A stretch of DNA of 64,000 bases from NCBI RefSeq assembly GCF_018494065.1, contig NZ_JABBFR010000007.1, positions 62,001 through 126,000 on the forward strand, read 5' to 3'. The DNA is from Rosenbergiella gaditana (lineage in GTDB: Bacteria > Pseudomonadota > Gammaproteobacteria > Enterobacterales > Enterobacteriaceae). Under the pieces are notes generated by a model. That model was not told the origin of the DNA, did not search any database, and saw nothing but the letters and a program-made list of their open reading frames with translations. A program made the translations under genes and the position numbers. Positions 1 through 8,604 of the stretch are shown piece after piece. The number at the start of each line of letters is the position of its first letter. The first letter of the stretch is position 1.

Positions 1-30
1 TTAGAACAAATGAGTATTGCAGGTCAATAA
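1..30 (+). CDS. tldE: C-terminal end of a TldE/PmbA-like protein (partial)
   Basis: The window opens inside an open frame that reads LEQMSIAGQ and then a TAA stop. The ending resembles the C-terminus of TldE (PmbA), the non-catalytic partner of the TldD metalloprotease, and in E. coli pmbA lies directly upstream of cybC, which is the next gene here. Only nine residues are visible, so the call rests mainly on gene order. The stop is 16 bases before the cybC start, which suggests co-transcription. Confidence 0.45.
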   Translation, partial: LEQMSIAGQ

Positions 31-46
31 CCCGAGGGAATGCGTT

Positions 47-439
47 ATGCGGCAAATAAATTTCGTCGTACTGAGTATCGCACTGTTTTGTTCATCATTA
101 ACCCTTCCCGTACGGGCAGCGGATTTAGAAGGGGATATGCTGAGCTTATCCGCAGGTCTGAGCACGGTATTAAGCAGTGATCAGGCCAGTGAAATGCAGC
201 AAGCGTTGACTCAAATGCGTGATGCAGCGAAAGACGCGAAAACAGCGACTCCACCATCGTTGGCGGGGAGTTCGCCGCAAAGTCCTGCTATGCAGGGCTG
301 GCGTGATGCGTTTGATCAGTTGATCGCTAAAGTTAACCAAGCCGAGCAACAAGTTAAGCTTGGTAAGCTGGCTGAGGCCAAGCAGACCGCGCAACAGATT
401 GCAGCCTTACGTAATCAAAATCACCGTAAATACCGCTAA
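47..439 (+). CDS. cybC: soluble cytochrome b562
   Basis: Small periplasmic four-helix-bundle haem protein, a presumed electron carrier. A signal peptide of about 24 residues ends in VRAA; the mature protein begins ADLEGDM, so the methionine haem ligand (Met7 of the mature E. coli protein) is present. The C-terminus RNQNHRKYR carries the histidine ligand (His102) and the nearby arginine, so both axial ligands are kept. The ATG at 47 follows a GAGGGA ribosome site; an in-frame TTG at 17 would overlap the upstream stop and spoil the signal peptide. In E. coli cybC is followed by nrdDG, but here it is followed by a broken regulator and accessory genes. Confidence 0.93.
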   Translation: MRQINFVVLSIALFCSSLTLPVRAADLEGDMLSLSAGLSTVLSSDQASEMQQALTQMRDAAKDAKTATPPSLAGSSPQSPAMQGWRDAFDQLIAKVNQAEQQVKLGKLAEAKQTAQQIAALRNQNHRKYR

Positions 440-452
440 CCTGGCAGTGACG

Positions 453-881
453 CTAGGCATTGATACCTTGTCGATATTGGCCAGGGGTTATGCCTAGCGC
501 TTTCTTAAACATGGTGATAAATGCGGTGACCGATTCATAGCCGAGCTCATGGGCGATAATCTCGACACGCTCACCCTCTACAAGTCGATTGATGGCGAGG
601 ATTAGCTGTAACTGCTGTCGCCATGGACGAAAACTCAATCCGGTCTCACTGACCATTAACCTCGCCAAACTTCGTTCACTTAACGCCAATTTCTTTGCCC
701 AATAGGCGGCAGAGTGTTTCGCCTGACCGGGTTGTCGGATTTCCTCGACAAGCAATTAGATTTTAGGGTGGCTTGAGACGGGGAGTTGCAATTTTCCTGT
801 AGGTTGCTTAACAATCTGTTTTAACCTACCGATCACGGCACTAAATGGCTTTTTTTGTACAAAATCTGTTAATTGCGCATT
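453..881 (-). pseudogene. AraC-family regulator remnant (cupin/NimR-like), broken by an in-frame stop
   Basis: The intact 3' part encodes about 100 residues with both helix-turn-helix units of an AraC regulator: WAKKLALSERSLARLM, then ETGLSFRPWRQQLQ, and IAHELGYESVTAFITMFKKA ending GITPGQYR. Directly upstream in the same frame is a TAA at 756-758, and beyond it the frame continues with family-like sequence (LQLPVSSHPK) back to about 881, where another stop lies. The N-terminal cupin sensor half is missing. Family knowledge: NimR-type regulators are about 260 residues and control drug or dye efflux genes. The 100-residue piece could still be translated from a TTG at 755, but it lacks the sensor and has no obvious ribosome site, so pseudogene is the best reading. 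Confidence 0.75.
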
Positions 882-929
882 TTATGCTCTCTGGATAACC
901 TGAGATAAACTATACAAGGAGGACAGTTT

Positions 930-1472
930 ATGAGCGCACAGGCAGAGGAAGGAACATTACGCCGGATGACGTTAGGTGAGATTGCAATGGCCCGAAGGGT
1001 GTTCGGTGATTCGTTAGTGTATAGCCGTATCTGGATTCATTGCGACAGCTATTTACCCTTCGGACTACAGAAACAAAACTATGCTATGACTCCCAATGGG
1101 GAGCTATGGTACAGAAAACCGATGTACAGGGGAGACTTTTCCGCAAACTCTGTTTTCATCGAAGATAAATATGTATTCATCCATGAACTGGCGCATGTGT
1201 GGCAACATCAACACGGGCAATGGGTGAGAATGCGGGGAGCTTTTAGCTGGGCTGCTGAATATACCTATAGACTGGATAAAGATAAGCTCACTGATTATTC
1301 TCTTGAACAGCAGGCCTCTATTTTAGCTGATTACTGGTTAATACTGGTTTATGGGATGAGTAAATGGTCTTACTATCAGAGACCTGGGCGTATGGGGATG
1401 TACAGGGGCGTAGATATGTTGCAGGATGTCCCTTCGCTTTACCAGAAATTAGTAACAGGGAAGAAGCGTTAA
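930..1472 (+). CDS. putative zincin-like type VI secretion effector (Vgr/Rhs-related family)
   Basis: 180 residues without a signal peptide. It contains HELAH at residues 85-89 in the context FIHELAHVWQHQ, a zincin metalloprotease signature, after the segments LTLGEIAMARRVFGD-like and YAMTPNGELWY. I recognise this as the small family usually labelled vgr-related protein or type IV secretion protein Rhs, often found near type VI secretion genes. A glutamate or histidine further on (LEQQASILADYW) could be the third metal ligand, but that is inference. GGAGG lies eight bases before the ATG. The next gene starts two bases after the stop and encodes a periplasmic lipoprotein of a family named as T6SS immunity, so the two look like an effector/immunity pair. 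No T6SS structural gene is in this window. Whether the protein is a toxin is inferred, not shown. Confidence 0.6.
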   Translation: MSAQAEEGTLRRMTLGEIAMARRVFGDSLVYSRIWIHCDSYLPFGLQKQNYAMTPNGELWYRKPMYRGDFSANSVFIEDKYVFIHELAHVWQHQHGQWVRMRGAFSWAAEYTYRLDKDKLTDYSLEQQASILADYWLILVYGMSKWSYYQRPGRMGMYRGVDMLQDVPSLYQKLVTGKKR

Positions 1473-1474
1473 TC

Positions 1475-1834
1475 ATGAAAAATAGAATGTTGCTGGCTGT
1501 CGTATTTCTTTTAACGGGATGCCCTGGGTCTAGTGATCGAATGGTAGAGCGAGAATCTACAGCGGTATTAATCAAAGATAATCAAGTTTGCGTGGTGTCA
1601 CCGCTGGAGCCACAGGAACGGATCACTGCTATTCAAATCAACAGCGATAATAGCGACGACTCCCTTCACAAGATTTTTGATGACAAGCCTGTTTATATAC
1701 CGAAGGGTGAGTGTCTTCCTGTATTCGGATTAAGGTTTAAATCTGGAAAGCGGTATAACTTCGCGTATGACGTTCAATCTGATAAATTAGAGTCACATTT
1801 AGTCACTGCTGAATTTTCTTATCCCAAAGAATAA
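1475..1834 (+). CDS. putative T6SS immunity periplasmic lipoprotein
   Basis: 119 residues. The start ATG at 1475 gives a classic lipoprotein signal peptide with LTGC as lipobox (Cys16) followed by PGSSDRM. The rest is a compact beta-rich domain with VCVVSPL and YIPKGECLPVFGL segments, typical of the family named putative T6SS immunity periplasmic lipoprotein. A longer reading from 1364 would lie inside the upstream gene and lose the signal peptide. It follows the HELAH protein by two bases, so translation is probably coupled. Residue after Cys is Pro rather than Asp, so transport to the outer membrane is possible. The immunity role is inferred from family and position. Confidence 0.65.
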   Translation: MKNRMLLAVVFLLTGCPGSSDRMVERESTAVLIKDNQVCVVSPLEPQERITAIQINSDNSDDSLHKIFDDKPVYIPKGECLPVFGLRFKSGKRYNFAYDVQSDKLESHLVTAEFSYPKE

Positions 1835-1899
1835 GCGGGCAAACTGCCCCCTCTGCTTCAACGCCTGCGTGTAAATGCACACCGTAGCAGCACATCAGA

Positions 1900-2640
1900 T
1901 AAAGCTGGTGATCGACCTTTCTTCCTTTTTCACTCTTCTAAATCCTCAGTGTTGAATGTTTTCGTATAGGGGGATTTCCCCTTAGTTACGTAAGTGAACA
2001 GGTAGATGCAGTTCTGATAGAGAACAGCCCTTGGCACAGTTTCAGATAACCCTTAGCAGTTTTCGTGGACACAAGGTCTCCTTTGGGAACTTCATCCAGA
2101 TCTAAACACTCTCGAACCGTCACCTTGTTATATGGCTTCTTGTTCTGACGGGGTAGACCCTCTACCACTTAGAGCAAATGTTTGATATCGCGGCGAGCGA
2201 TTTGGTTTATCTGAAATATCAGCACGCTGAACCAGAGACTCAAGAAAATAAGATTCAGTCGGAGATGCTTCGCTACTGAGCGAGTTGATCCTCATAGGAC
2301 TCTTGAAAAAACTGTGCAAACGTCTGACCTAAATCAGCTGTTAACGGAGGCGTTACAGCTCCCCTAATTTTTCACTGACGAGTGTCGGCGGGGATATTCT
2401 TAACGTAGCCATCAATCTTTGCATGTTGTGCGACTACAAAGCATCAATCTCATTCTGGGAGAGTTTTTTCATCATTCGTATGCTCCTCTGTAACGGAGCG
2501 CGGTGGATAGTCCCAGATCGCAAAAGAGTGAAGAATGGCGTTAATTGGGAGATCAGAAACTGGTATCTGCGCAGACTATCCGTACCAGGCGAGCAACGGA
2601 AAAATGGATGATCCAACACTCTGCGGTAGGTGTAAAACAC
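1900..2640 (-). pseudogene. decayed tyrosine-type phage/island integrase, N-terminal and core-binding parts only
   Basis: This stretch has no intact gene. On the minus strand short open pieces in shifting frames line up as one protein: an opening FYTYRRVLDHPFF piece, then MMKKLSQNEIDAL, then SPTESYFLESLVQRAD, then KKPYNKVTVRECLDLDEVP with VSTKTAKGYLKLCQGLFS, and finally a frame-shifted GKSPYTKTFNTEDLE. The last parts resemble the SAM-like core-binding domain of phage integrases (segment ending in a CQGLF-like helix). Several stops and frameshifts separate the pieces, and I see no catalytic domain with the Arg-His-x-x-Arg-Tyr set. The coding direction runs away from rnpB, so the original start lay about 110 bases from the rnpB 3' end, as expected for an island integrase next to its attachment site. 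1835-1900 holds nothing recognisable. Confidence 0.55.
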
Positions 2641-2692
2641 CGTTAAACTAAAGCGTATGAGGCAGGTAACAATCGTTGATGTATCCCATTCA

Positions 2693-2726
2693 GTATCTCA
2701 TTTATGCTTTTAAGCACCTGAGATAC
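2693..2726. other. inverted repeat between rnpB and the integrase remnant
   Basis: Arms GTATCTCA and TGAGATAC (eight perfect pairs) enclose a second short inverted repeat, TGCTT/AAGCA. It sits 22 bases beyond the rnpB 3' end. It has no U-run after it on the minus strand, so it is a poor intrinsic terminator for rnpB; it could be a 3' processing or pausing structure or part of the old attachment region. Confidence 0.5.
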
Positions 2727-2748
2727 ACCAACGTATTGTTTTTTAAAA

Positions 2749-3121
<373 letters not shown>

Positions 3122-3129
3122 GGCGGCGG

Positions 3130-3158
3130 ATGATAGGGGAAATTACTGCCATTGTCAC
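3130..3158 (-). promoter_or_regulatory. rnpB promoter
   Basis: On the minus strand GTGACA (3153-3158) as -35 and TATCAT (3130-3135) as -10 are separated by 17 bases, and the -10 ends eight bases before the first base of the RNA. A GC-rich CCGCCGCC follows the -10, the type of discriminator seen at growth-rate-controlled stable RNA promoters. Confidence 0.7.
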
Positions 3159-3171
3159 GTTTTTCTATCGT

Positions 3172-4038
3172 TTAATTGGCTTGTTGCTGCGCTAATCCAT
3201 GCTTATATAGCGCATTTTTCTTCACGCCGTGGATCTCGGCCGCTAACGCCGCTGCTTTTTTCAGAGGCAGTTCAGCCTGCAGAAGTGCTAGCGTGCGCAA
3301 GGCTTCGACCGGGAGATCATCCTGTTGTGAATGATAGCCAGCCACGATAAGCACCATTTCACCTTTTCGGCGATTCTCATCGGCCTGTACCCAAGCTAAC
3401 AATTCGCCCACTGGCGCACCGTGGATTGATTCCCAAGTCTTAGTAATTTCCCGCGCGAGCACAACATGGCGATGTTCCCCTAATTCGCTAACCATATCGG
3501 CCAGACAATCAAGTAAACGATGGGTGGATTCATAGAATATTAAGGTACGAGGCTCTTCCACTAATGCTCGTAAGGTATCGCGACGGCCTTTACTTTTGGC
3601 AGGGAGAAATCCCTCGTAACAAAAACGATCGGAAGGGAGCCCCGAAGCACTTAACGCGGTGATTGCTGCGCACGCGCCGGGAAGGGGAACCACTTTGAGC
3701 CCCGCTTGGCGACAGCGGGTCACGAGGTGATAGCCTGGATCGTTAATCAGGGGGGTACCTGCATCAGAAACTAAGGCTATACTTTCACCTTGTTGTAATT
3801 TACTTATCAGTACATCGGCTTTTTGTTGTTCATTGTGATCATGTAATGAGAATAAGCGCGCATTGATGGCGAAATGTTGTAGGAGTAGACCGGTATGGCG
3901 TGTATCTTCTGCTGCAACCAGATCGACCTTTGCTAATACTGTCAGTGCGCGTTGGGTAATGTCGGCCAAGTTACCAATAGGGGTAGGAACAATATATAAT
4001 ATTCCTACAGAAATCTCTGACTGATCGTGTTGTTTCAT
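3172..4038 (-). CDS. rsmI: 16S rRNA (cytidine1402-2'-O)-methyltransferase
   Basis: Uses S-adenosylmethionine to methylate the ribose of C1402 in the decoding centre of 16S rRNA. 288 residues, the normal length. Family motifs: [19 protein letters not shown] near the start, [29 protein letters not shown] (the tetrapyrrole-methylase-type cofactor pocket) and [11 protein letters not shown]; the C-terminus [19 protein letters not shown] is the usual RsmI extension. It is divergent from lpoA across about 60 bases and lies upstream of rnpB, as in E. coli. Confidence 0.96.
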   Translation of the reverse strand: MKQHDQSEISVGILYIVPTPIGNLADITQRALTVLAKVDLVAAEDTRHTGLLLQHFAINARLFSLHDHNEQQKADVLISKLQQGESIALVSDAGTPLINDPGYHLVTRCRQAGLKVVPLPGACAAITALSASGLPSDRFCYEGFLPAKSKGRRDTLRALVEEPRTLIFYESTHRLLDCLADMVSELGEHRHVVLAREITKTWESIHGAPVGELLAWVQADENRRKGEMVLIVAGYHSQQDDLPVEALRTLALLQAELPLKKAAALAAEIHGVKKNALYKHGLAQQQAN

Positions 4039-4099
4039 TGTTTCATCCGAATTGCCGCTTTACTATAGGGCGTTCTGAGAAAAACATAATGGGTACTCT

Positions 4100-6130
4100 A
4101 TGCTTTCTTCATTTGTGAATCGTCGTAACGCAGGGCGTTTTGTTCCTGTTGTGTTGGCCGGATTTATTTTGGCCGCCTGTGGTGTTAATCAAGAAAATCA
4201 GACGCCATCGGCTACTCTCCAACCCACTGCGAATCAAGGTTCTGCTTATTATCTGCAACAGATGCAGCGCAGCCAAGATGATAGCAGGAGTCACTGGCAA
4301 TTACTCGCAATACGCGCATTACTCGATGAGGGTAAGGTGACACAAGCTGGACAGCAACTGCAACAATTGCCGAGTCAACTGGCCGCCGAACAACAGGTTG
4401 AGAGTCATTTATTAAAGGCACAGTACGCGATTAGCCAAAAACAATTTCGCGAGACGGCTCAGCAGCTTAGTGCACTGTCAGTGCAAGGGCTAAGTGATAC
4501 GCAGCGTCAGCGTTATTATCACCTTATGATCGACAGCGCACCCGGGGAAGCCTCGGTGGACGTTTTACGTGCCTACATTGCTTTACAACCAAACTTAGCA
4601 GGCAGCGCGCAGCAAAAAAACCTTGATGCCACATGGCAGACGTTGGTCACTATCCCTCAGAACCAAGTCGGTAATATCACCATCAATGCTAATGAAAATA
4701 TCTTGCAGGGCTGGTTAGACTTACTGGGTGTGTACTATCAAAACCGTGGTGATCAAGATAACCTAAAGCACGCGGTAAAAGATTGGCAGACACGTTATCC
4801 TGATAATCCTGCCTCGAAAACCTTACCTGCTGGTTTGGCACAGGTCATGAATCTCTCTGTCGCCTCTACTAATACGATAGCGCTGCTTCTCCCATTAACC
4901 GGTCCGGGTGCGGTCTTCTCTAAAGCGATTGAACAAGGCTTTGAAGATGCTCGTAATGGCCACTTAGCCGCTAGCGCGCCAGCGAGTGCTGAGGCTAATA
5001 CCGTGATCCGTGCGCCACAAACCACGGCTAATGCTACAGGTGATGCGGCAGTAAGCACTTCAGCAGTGGCGAGCACAGCGTCGTCTGATAGCACCTCAAC
5101 AACTCCTGAAACCGGTAATCAAGCGGCGAATATTCCAGGAACGGCTTCAGCGAACACTACTGCACAGATCAAAGTCTACGACACTAACGGTCACGCAATT
5201 GACCAGTTATTACAGCAAGCTCAGCAAGAGGGCGCCACATTAGTTGTCGGTCCCTTATTGAAAGATGATGTCACCAAAGCGGTCACTACCCAGACCTCGC
5301 TGAATATTCTGGCGTTGAACGAACCGTCTGATTTACAAAATCATCCCAACGTGTGTTATTTTGCGCTATCCCCTGAGAACGAAGCACGCGATGCCGCAGA
5401 GCATATGTGGGCGCAAGGGAAACGCTCTCCGGTGCTCTTATTGCCAAGTAATTCGTTAGGCGATCGTATGGCTACAGCCTTTACCCGTCAGTGGCAAACC
5501 TTAGGTGGGTCAACGGTTTTACGGCAACCCCTTGGTTCAGAAAGCGATTTAAGAAATAAAATTAATAGTAACGCAGGCATTGCCTTATCTGGCACACCGG
5601 TGACTGCTGCACCCAGCGTAGATAACGCTGCTGTGACGGTTGCCGGAATGACGTTTGATGCGCCGACAGCCCAGCCAGTGGCCTCAAGCGGGAATGTGGA
5701 TTCTGTCTATATTGTCGCGAATCAAGCATCGTTAGACTTAATTAAGCCGTTGATCACCATGAAAATTGGTTCACAAAGCCATGTGGCATTTTATGCGAAC
5801 TCACTGAGTTCTCAAGCGGGCGCAGGGCCGGATTTCCGGTTTGAAATGGAAGGATTACAGTTCAGTGATATTCCACTGTTATCGGGGGCAAACCCTAGTT
5901 TAAAACAGCAAGTGACCGCTCAATTTAATCAAGACTATACCTTGACACGGTTATACGCGATGGGCGTGGATGCGTGGACGTTAGCGAACCATTTTACTCC
6001 GCTTCGCCAGCAAGCAGGTTACCAACTTCAAGGGAATACTGGGCTACTGAAAGCAACACAAAATTGTGTGATTAACAGGACGTTATCATGGAATCAATAT
6101 ACCCACGGAGAGATTGTTCCAGTCAATTAA
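4100..6130 (+). CDS. lpoA: outer-membrane lipoprotein activator of PBP1a
   Basis: LpoA is anchored in the outer membrane and reaches through the peptidoglycan to stimulate the bifunctional synthase PBP1a (MrcA). 676 residues with lipobox LAAC (Cys27). An N-terminal TPR-like helical domain (about residues 50-260) precedes a periplasmic-binding-protein-like domain (NTIALLLPLTGPGAVFSKAIEQGFEDA onward in pieces). Between them, about residues 290-356, is a low-complexity Ala/Ser/Thr stretch that interrupts the C-domain; E. coli LpoA also has a low-complexity insert there, so this is a long version of a family feature. The last 43 bases overlap yraN. Confidence 0.95.
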   Translation: MLSSFVNRRNAGRFVPVVLAGFILAACGVNQENQTPSATLQPTANQGSAYYLQQMQRSQDDSRSHWQLLAIRALLDEGKVTQAGQQLQQLPSQLAAEQQVESHLLKAQYAISQKQFRETAQQLSALSVQGLSDTQRQRYYHLMIDSAPGEASVDVLRAYIALQPNLAGSAQQKNLDATWQTLVTIPQNQVGNITINANENILQGWLDLLGVYYQNRGDQDNLKHAVKDWQTRYPDNPASKTLPAGLAQVMNLSVASTNTIALLLPLTGPGAVFSKAIEQGFEDARNGHLAASAPASAEANTVIRAPQTTANATGDAAVSTSAVASTASSDSTSTTPETGNQAANIPGTASANTTAQIKVYDTNGHAIDQLLQQAQQEGATLVVGPLLKDDVTKAVTTQTSLNILALNEPSDLQNHPNVCYFALSPENEARDAAEHMWAQGKRSPVLLLPSNSLGDRMATAFTRQWQTLGGSTVLRQPLGSESDLRNKINSNAGIALSGTPVTAAPSVDNAAVTVAGMTFDAPTAQPVASSGNVDSVYIVANQASLDLIKPLITMKIGSQSHVAFYANSLSSQAGAGPDFRFEMEGLQFSDIPLLSGANPSLKQQVTAQFNQDYTLTRLYAMGVDAWTLANHFTPLRQQAGYQLQGNTGLLKATQNCVINRTLSWNQYTHGEIVPVN

Positions 6131-6474
6131 CTCGACGGCAGCAAGGCGAGCAAATGGAAAGGATCGCTTGCCGTTATTTATGTCAAGCTGGGTTACGCTG
6201 GATCGCTAGCAATGTCTTATATCGACAAGGAGAGCTTGATCTGATCATGCTAGATGAGCAGACTTACGTCTTTATCGAAGTTCGCTATCGTAAAAATAGT
6301 GTATACGGTGAAGCGGCAGCGACGATAAATTGGCGGAAACAGCAGAAAATTAAGACAGCGGCGGCTTATTGGTTAGCTAGCCAAAATAAGTGTTTATCAA
6401 CCGCAGATTGCCGGTTTGATGTGGTTGCGGTGACGGGGTCTCGCGTGAACTGGATCAAAAACGCTTTTTACTAA
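6088..6474 (+). CDS. yraN: UPF0102 family nuclease-fold protein YraN
   Basis: 128 residues with the restriction-endonuclease-like core: GELDLIM then [10 protein letters not shown], matching the usual GEIDLI...FVEVK acidic/basic active-site pattern (Arg replaces Lys in the EVK position). Function of the family is not established; a role with DNA is inferred from the fold. The start ATG at 6088 overlaps lpoA by 43 bases, which is normal in this cluster and implies translational coupling. A later in-frame ATG at 6154 is possible but would remove conserved GEQxER residues only partly. Confidence 0.9.
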   Translation: MESIYPRRDCSSQLTRRQQGEQMERIACRYLCQAGLRWIASNVLYRQGELDLIMLDEQTYVFIEVRYRKNSVYGEAAATINWRKQQKIKTAAAYWLASQNKCLSTADCRFDVVAVTGSRVNWIKNAFY

Positions 6475-6497
6475 GATCAACAAAGTTAGGTGATGCA

Positions 6498-7088
6498 GTG
6501 CAGGATAGAATTAAAGCGTGTTTTACTGAAAGTATACAAACACAAATCGCCGCGGCTGAGGCGCTACCCGACGCTATTTCACGCGCAACCATGGTGATCG
6601 TTCAGTGTCTACTCAACGGCAATAAAGTGCTTAGTTGTGGTAACGGTGCATCAGCCGCGAATGCACAGCATTTTACCGCCACGATGATTAATCAATTTGA
6701 GAACGAACGACCGAGCCTTCCTGCATTTTGTTTAAGCGCGGATAACATTATGCTGACTGCAATTGGTAACGAACGCCAGCATGATGAAATTTATGCTAAG
6801 CAAGTACGGGCGCTGGGTCAGGCGGGTGATATCTTGTTGGCGATCTCGACACGAGGAAATAGCCCAGATATTGTGAAGGCCGTAGAGGCTGCCGTGACCC
6901 GTGATATGACAATCGTGGCATTAACTGGCTTTGATGGTGGGGTATTAGCGGGATTACTTGGGCCACAAGATGTTGAAATTAGGATACCGTCGCACCGCAA
7001 TGCCCGTATTCAGGAAATGCATATGCTGACCGTTAATTGTTTAAGTGAGTTGATTGATAACTCGCTCTTTCCTCATCAGGAAGGTTAA
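6498..7088 (+). CDS. diaA: DnaA initiator-associating protein DiaA
   Basis: SIS-fold protein that binds DnaA as a tetramer and promotes ordered assembly at oriC, making replication timing precise. 196 residues. The GTG at 6498 gives [16 protein letters not shown], identical in layout to E. coli, which also uses GTG. SIS motifs [14 protein letters not shown] and [11 protein letters not shown] are present. Lies 23 bases after yraN and 11 before dolP, so one operon lpoA-yraN-diaA-dolP is likely. Confidence 0.96.
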   Translation: MQDRIKACFTESIQTQIAAAEALPDAISRATMVIVQCLLNGNKVLSCGNGASAANAQHFTATMINQFENERPSLPAFCLSADNIMLTAIGNERQHDEIYAKQVRALGQAGDILLAISTRGNSPDIVKAVEAAVTRDMTIVALTGFDGGVLAGLLGPQDVEIRIPSHRNARIQEMHMLTVNCLSELIDNSLFPHQEG

Positions 7089-7099
7089 GGAGAAATACA

Positions 7100-7672
7100 A
7101 TGAGATACCCCTTTTTGGTCGTCTTAATCTGTAGCACATTCGCCCTGCAGGGCTGTGCCGCGGTACTGATTGGATCGGCAGGCGTTGCGACCAAGTCAGC
7201 CACTGATGCTCGTACCGTAGGGACACAGGTTGATGATGGTACGCTAGAACTCCGCGTGGCAAATGCCTTGGCAACAAACAAAGAGATCAAAACGACGACT
7301 CATATCAATGAGACTGCGTATCAAGGGAAAGTCCTGTTGACCGGACAAGCACCGAGCCAAGCCCTGGCAGATGCCGCGCGTGAAATAGCGGCTAAAACTG
7401 ACGGCACAGTCGAAGTTTATAATGAAATCCGTATCGGTAATAATGCCAGCTTAGGAACCTCTTCATCGGATACCTGGATCACAACCAAAATTCGCTCGCA
7501 ACTGCTGGCGAGCGATCAAGTGAAGTCTTCGAGTATCAAAGTTACCACCGAGAACGGCGAGGTCTTTTTAATGGGCCTAGTTACTGCAGCAGAAGGCCAA
7601 GCTGCGGCTGATCTCGCCAGCCGGGTGAATGGCGTAAAACACGTCACCACCGTTTATACCTTTTTAAAGTGA
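7100..7672 (+). CDS. dolP: division- and outer-membrane-stress lipid-binding lipoprotein DolP
   Basis: Outer-membrane lipoprotein that binds anionic phospholipids at the division site and supports envelope integrity and BAM function. 190 residues with lipobox LQGC (Cys19) followed by AAVLIGSAGVATKSATDART. Two BON domains follow (about residues 46-115 and 124-190), each ending in a VxxVxN-type strand (VEVYNEIRIGNNAS; VKHVTTVYTFLK). A ribosome site AAGGAG precedes the ATG. Confidence 0.94.
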   Translation: MRYPFLVVLICSTFALQGCAAVLIGSAGVATKSATDARTVGTQVDDGTLELRVANALATNKEIKTTTHINETAYQGKVLLTGQAPSQALADAAREIAAKTDGTVEVYNEIRIGNNASLGTSSSDTWITTKIRSQLLASDQVKSSSIKVTTENGEVFLMGLVTAAEGQAAADLASRVNGVKHVTTVYTFLK

Positions 7673-7676
7673 TCTT

Positions 7677-8585
7677 ATGCCTAAAGAGCGCGCATTAACT
7701 TTAGACGCTTTACGTGTAATGGATGCGATAGAACGCCGTGGCAGCTTTGCCGCGGCGGCCGAGGAGTTGGGTAAAGTCCCCTCGGCGCTAAGCTACACCA
7801 TGCAGAAATTAGAAGACGAGCTTGATGTTGTGCTTTTTGATCGCTCAGGCCACCGTACAAAATTTACTAATGTGGGACGACTGCTTTTAGAACGAGGGCG
7901 CTTCCTACTTGATGCCGCGGATAAGCTAGCAGGGGATGCCGAAGCACTGGCTAGAGGCTGGGAGCCGCAACTCACCATAGTGTGTGAAGCCTTGGTGAGT
8001 TGTGAATATCTTTATCCGTTAGTGAATAAACTCGAGGAAAAGAGCCACACGCAGCTGAATCTGCTCACCGAAGTGCTGGCAGGGGCATGGGAAAGTCTGG
8101 AAGAGGGTCGTGCTGACATTGTGATTGCTCCGACGCTCCATTTTCGTACCTCAACTGAAATCAATAGCCGTAAGCTTTACAGTATGAAAAGCCTGTATGT
8201 GGCAAGTGCTGACCATCCTATCCTTAAAGAACCTGACCCTGATGCAGAGTCCGTGCGACTCAAATATCGTGGTATCGCGGTAGCCGACTCGGCTCGTAAG
8301 CGCCCGACAATCACCGTTCAAGTCCTTGATCGGCAGAGTCGACTTACGGTTAGTAATCTGGAAAATAAATATCGAGCCATTGTCGCGGGATTAGGGGTAG
8401 GGACCTTACCTTATCCGATGATTGAAGAGGACTTACGCCAAGGGCGTTTAAAAGTTATTTCTGATACCTATCAACGTGATATTGACGTCATTATGGCTTG
8501 GCGGCGAGATAGTATGGGAGAAGCGAAGTCATGGGCACTTCGTGAAATACCTAAAATTTTCTCGAAAAAATTCCCGCAAACTTAG
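7677..8585 (+). CDS. yhaJ: LysR-type transcriptional regulator YhaJ
   Basis: 302 residues. N-terminal winged helix-turn-helix (FAAAAEELGKVPSALSYTMQ, residues 22-41) and a substrate-binding regulatory domain from about residue 90; the ending RRDSMGEAKSWALREIPK is typical of YhaJ. E. coli YhaJ activates yqjF-type genes that respond to nitroaromatic degradation products. It starts four bases after dolP, although in E. coli the two are not neighbours, so this is a local rearrangement; it faces the yqjDEK operon. The last codons overlap a hairpin that serves as terminator for yqjDEK. Confidence 0.9.
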   Translation: MPKERALTLDALRVMDAIERRGSFAAAAEELGKVPSALSYTMQKLEDELDVVLFDRSGHRTKFTNVGRLLLERGRFLLDAADKLAGDAEALARGWEPQLTIVCEALVSCEYLYPLVNKLEEKSHTQLNLLTEVLAGAWESLEEGRADIVIAPTLHFRTSTEINSRKLYSMKSLYVASADHPILKEPDPDAESVRLKYRGIAVADSARKRPTITVQVLDRQSRLTVSNLENKYRAIVAGLGVGTLPYPMIEEDLRQGRLKVISDTYQRDIDVIMAWRRDSMGEAKSWALREIPKIFSKKFPQT

Positions 8586-8591
8586 CGGGAA
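8565..8591 (-). terminator. intrinsic terminator of yqjDEK inside the 3' end of yhaJ
   Basis: On the minus strand TTCCCGC, a seven-base loop, GCGGGAA and then TTTTTT make a textbook terminator, 14 bases past the yqjK stop. Its DNA is also the last codons of yhaJ on the plus strand, where the stop TAG lies in the loop. Confidence 0.8.
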
Positions 8592-8604
8592 TCTCGAAAG
8601 GTGA

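Noticed and set aside
453..755. 100-residue AraC-type protein as a functional gene
   Set aside because: Starts with a TTG directly after an in-frame TAA, has no ribosome site, and lacks the sensor domain; homologous sequence continues upstream, so it is a remnant.
4795..5094. Minus-strand frame inside lpoA
   Set aside because: Shadow of the Ala/Thr-rich low-complexity part of lpoA.
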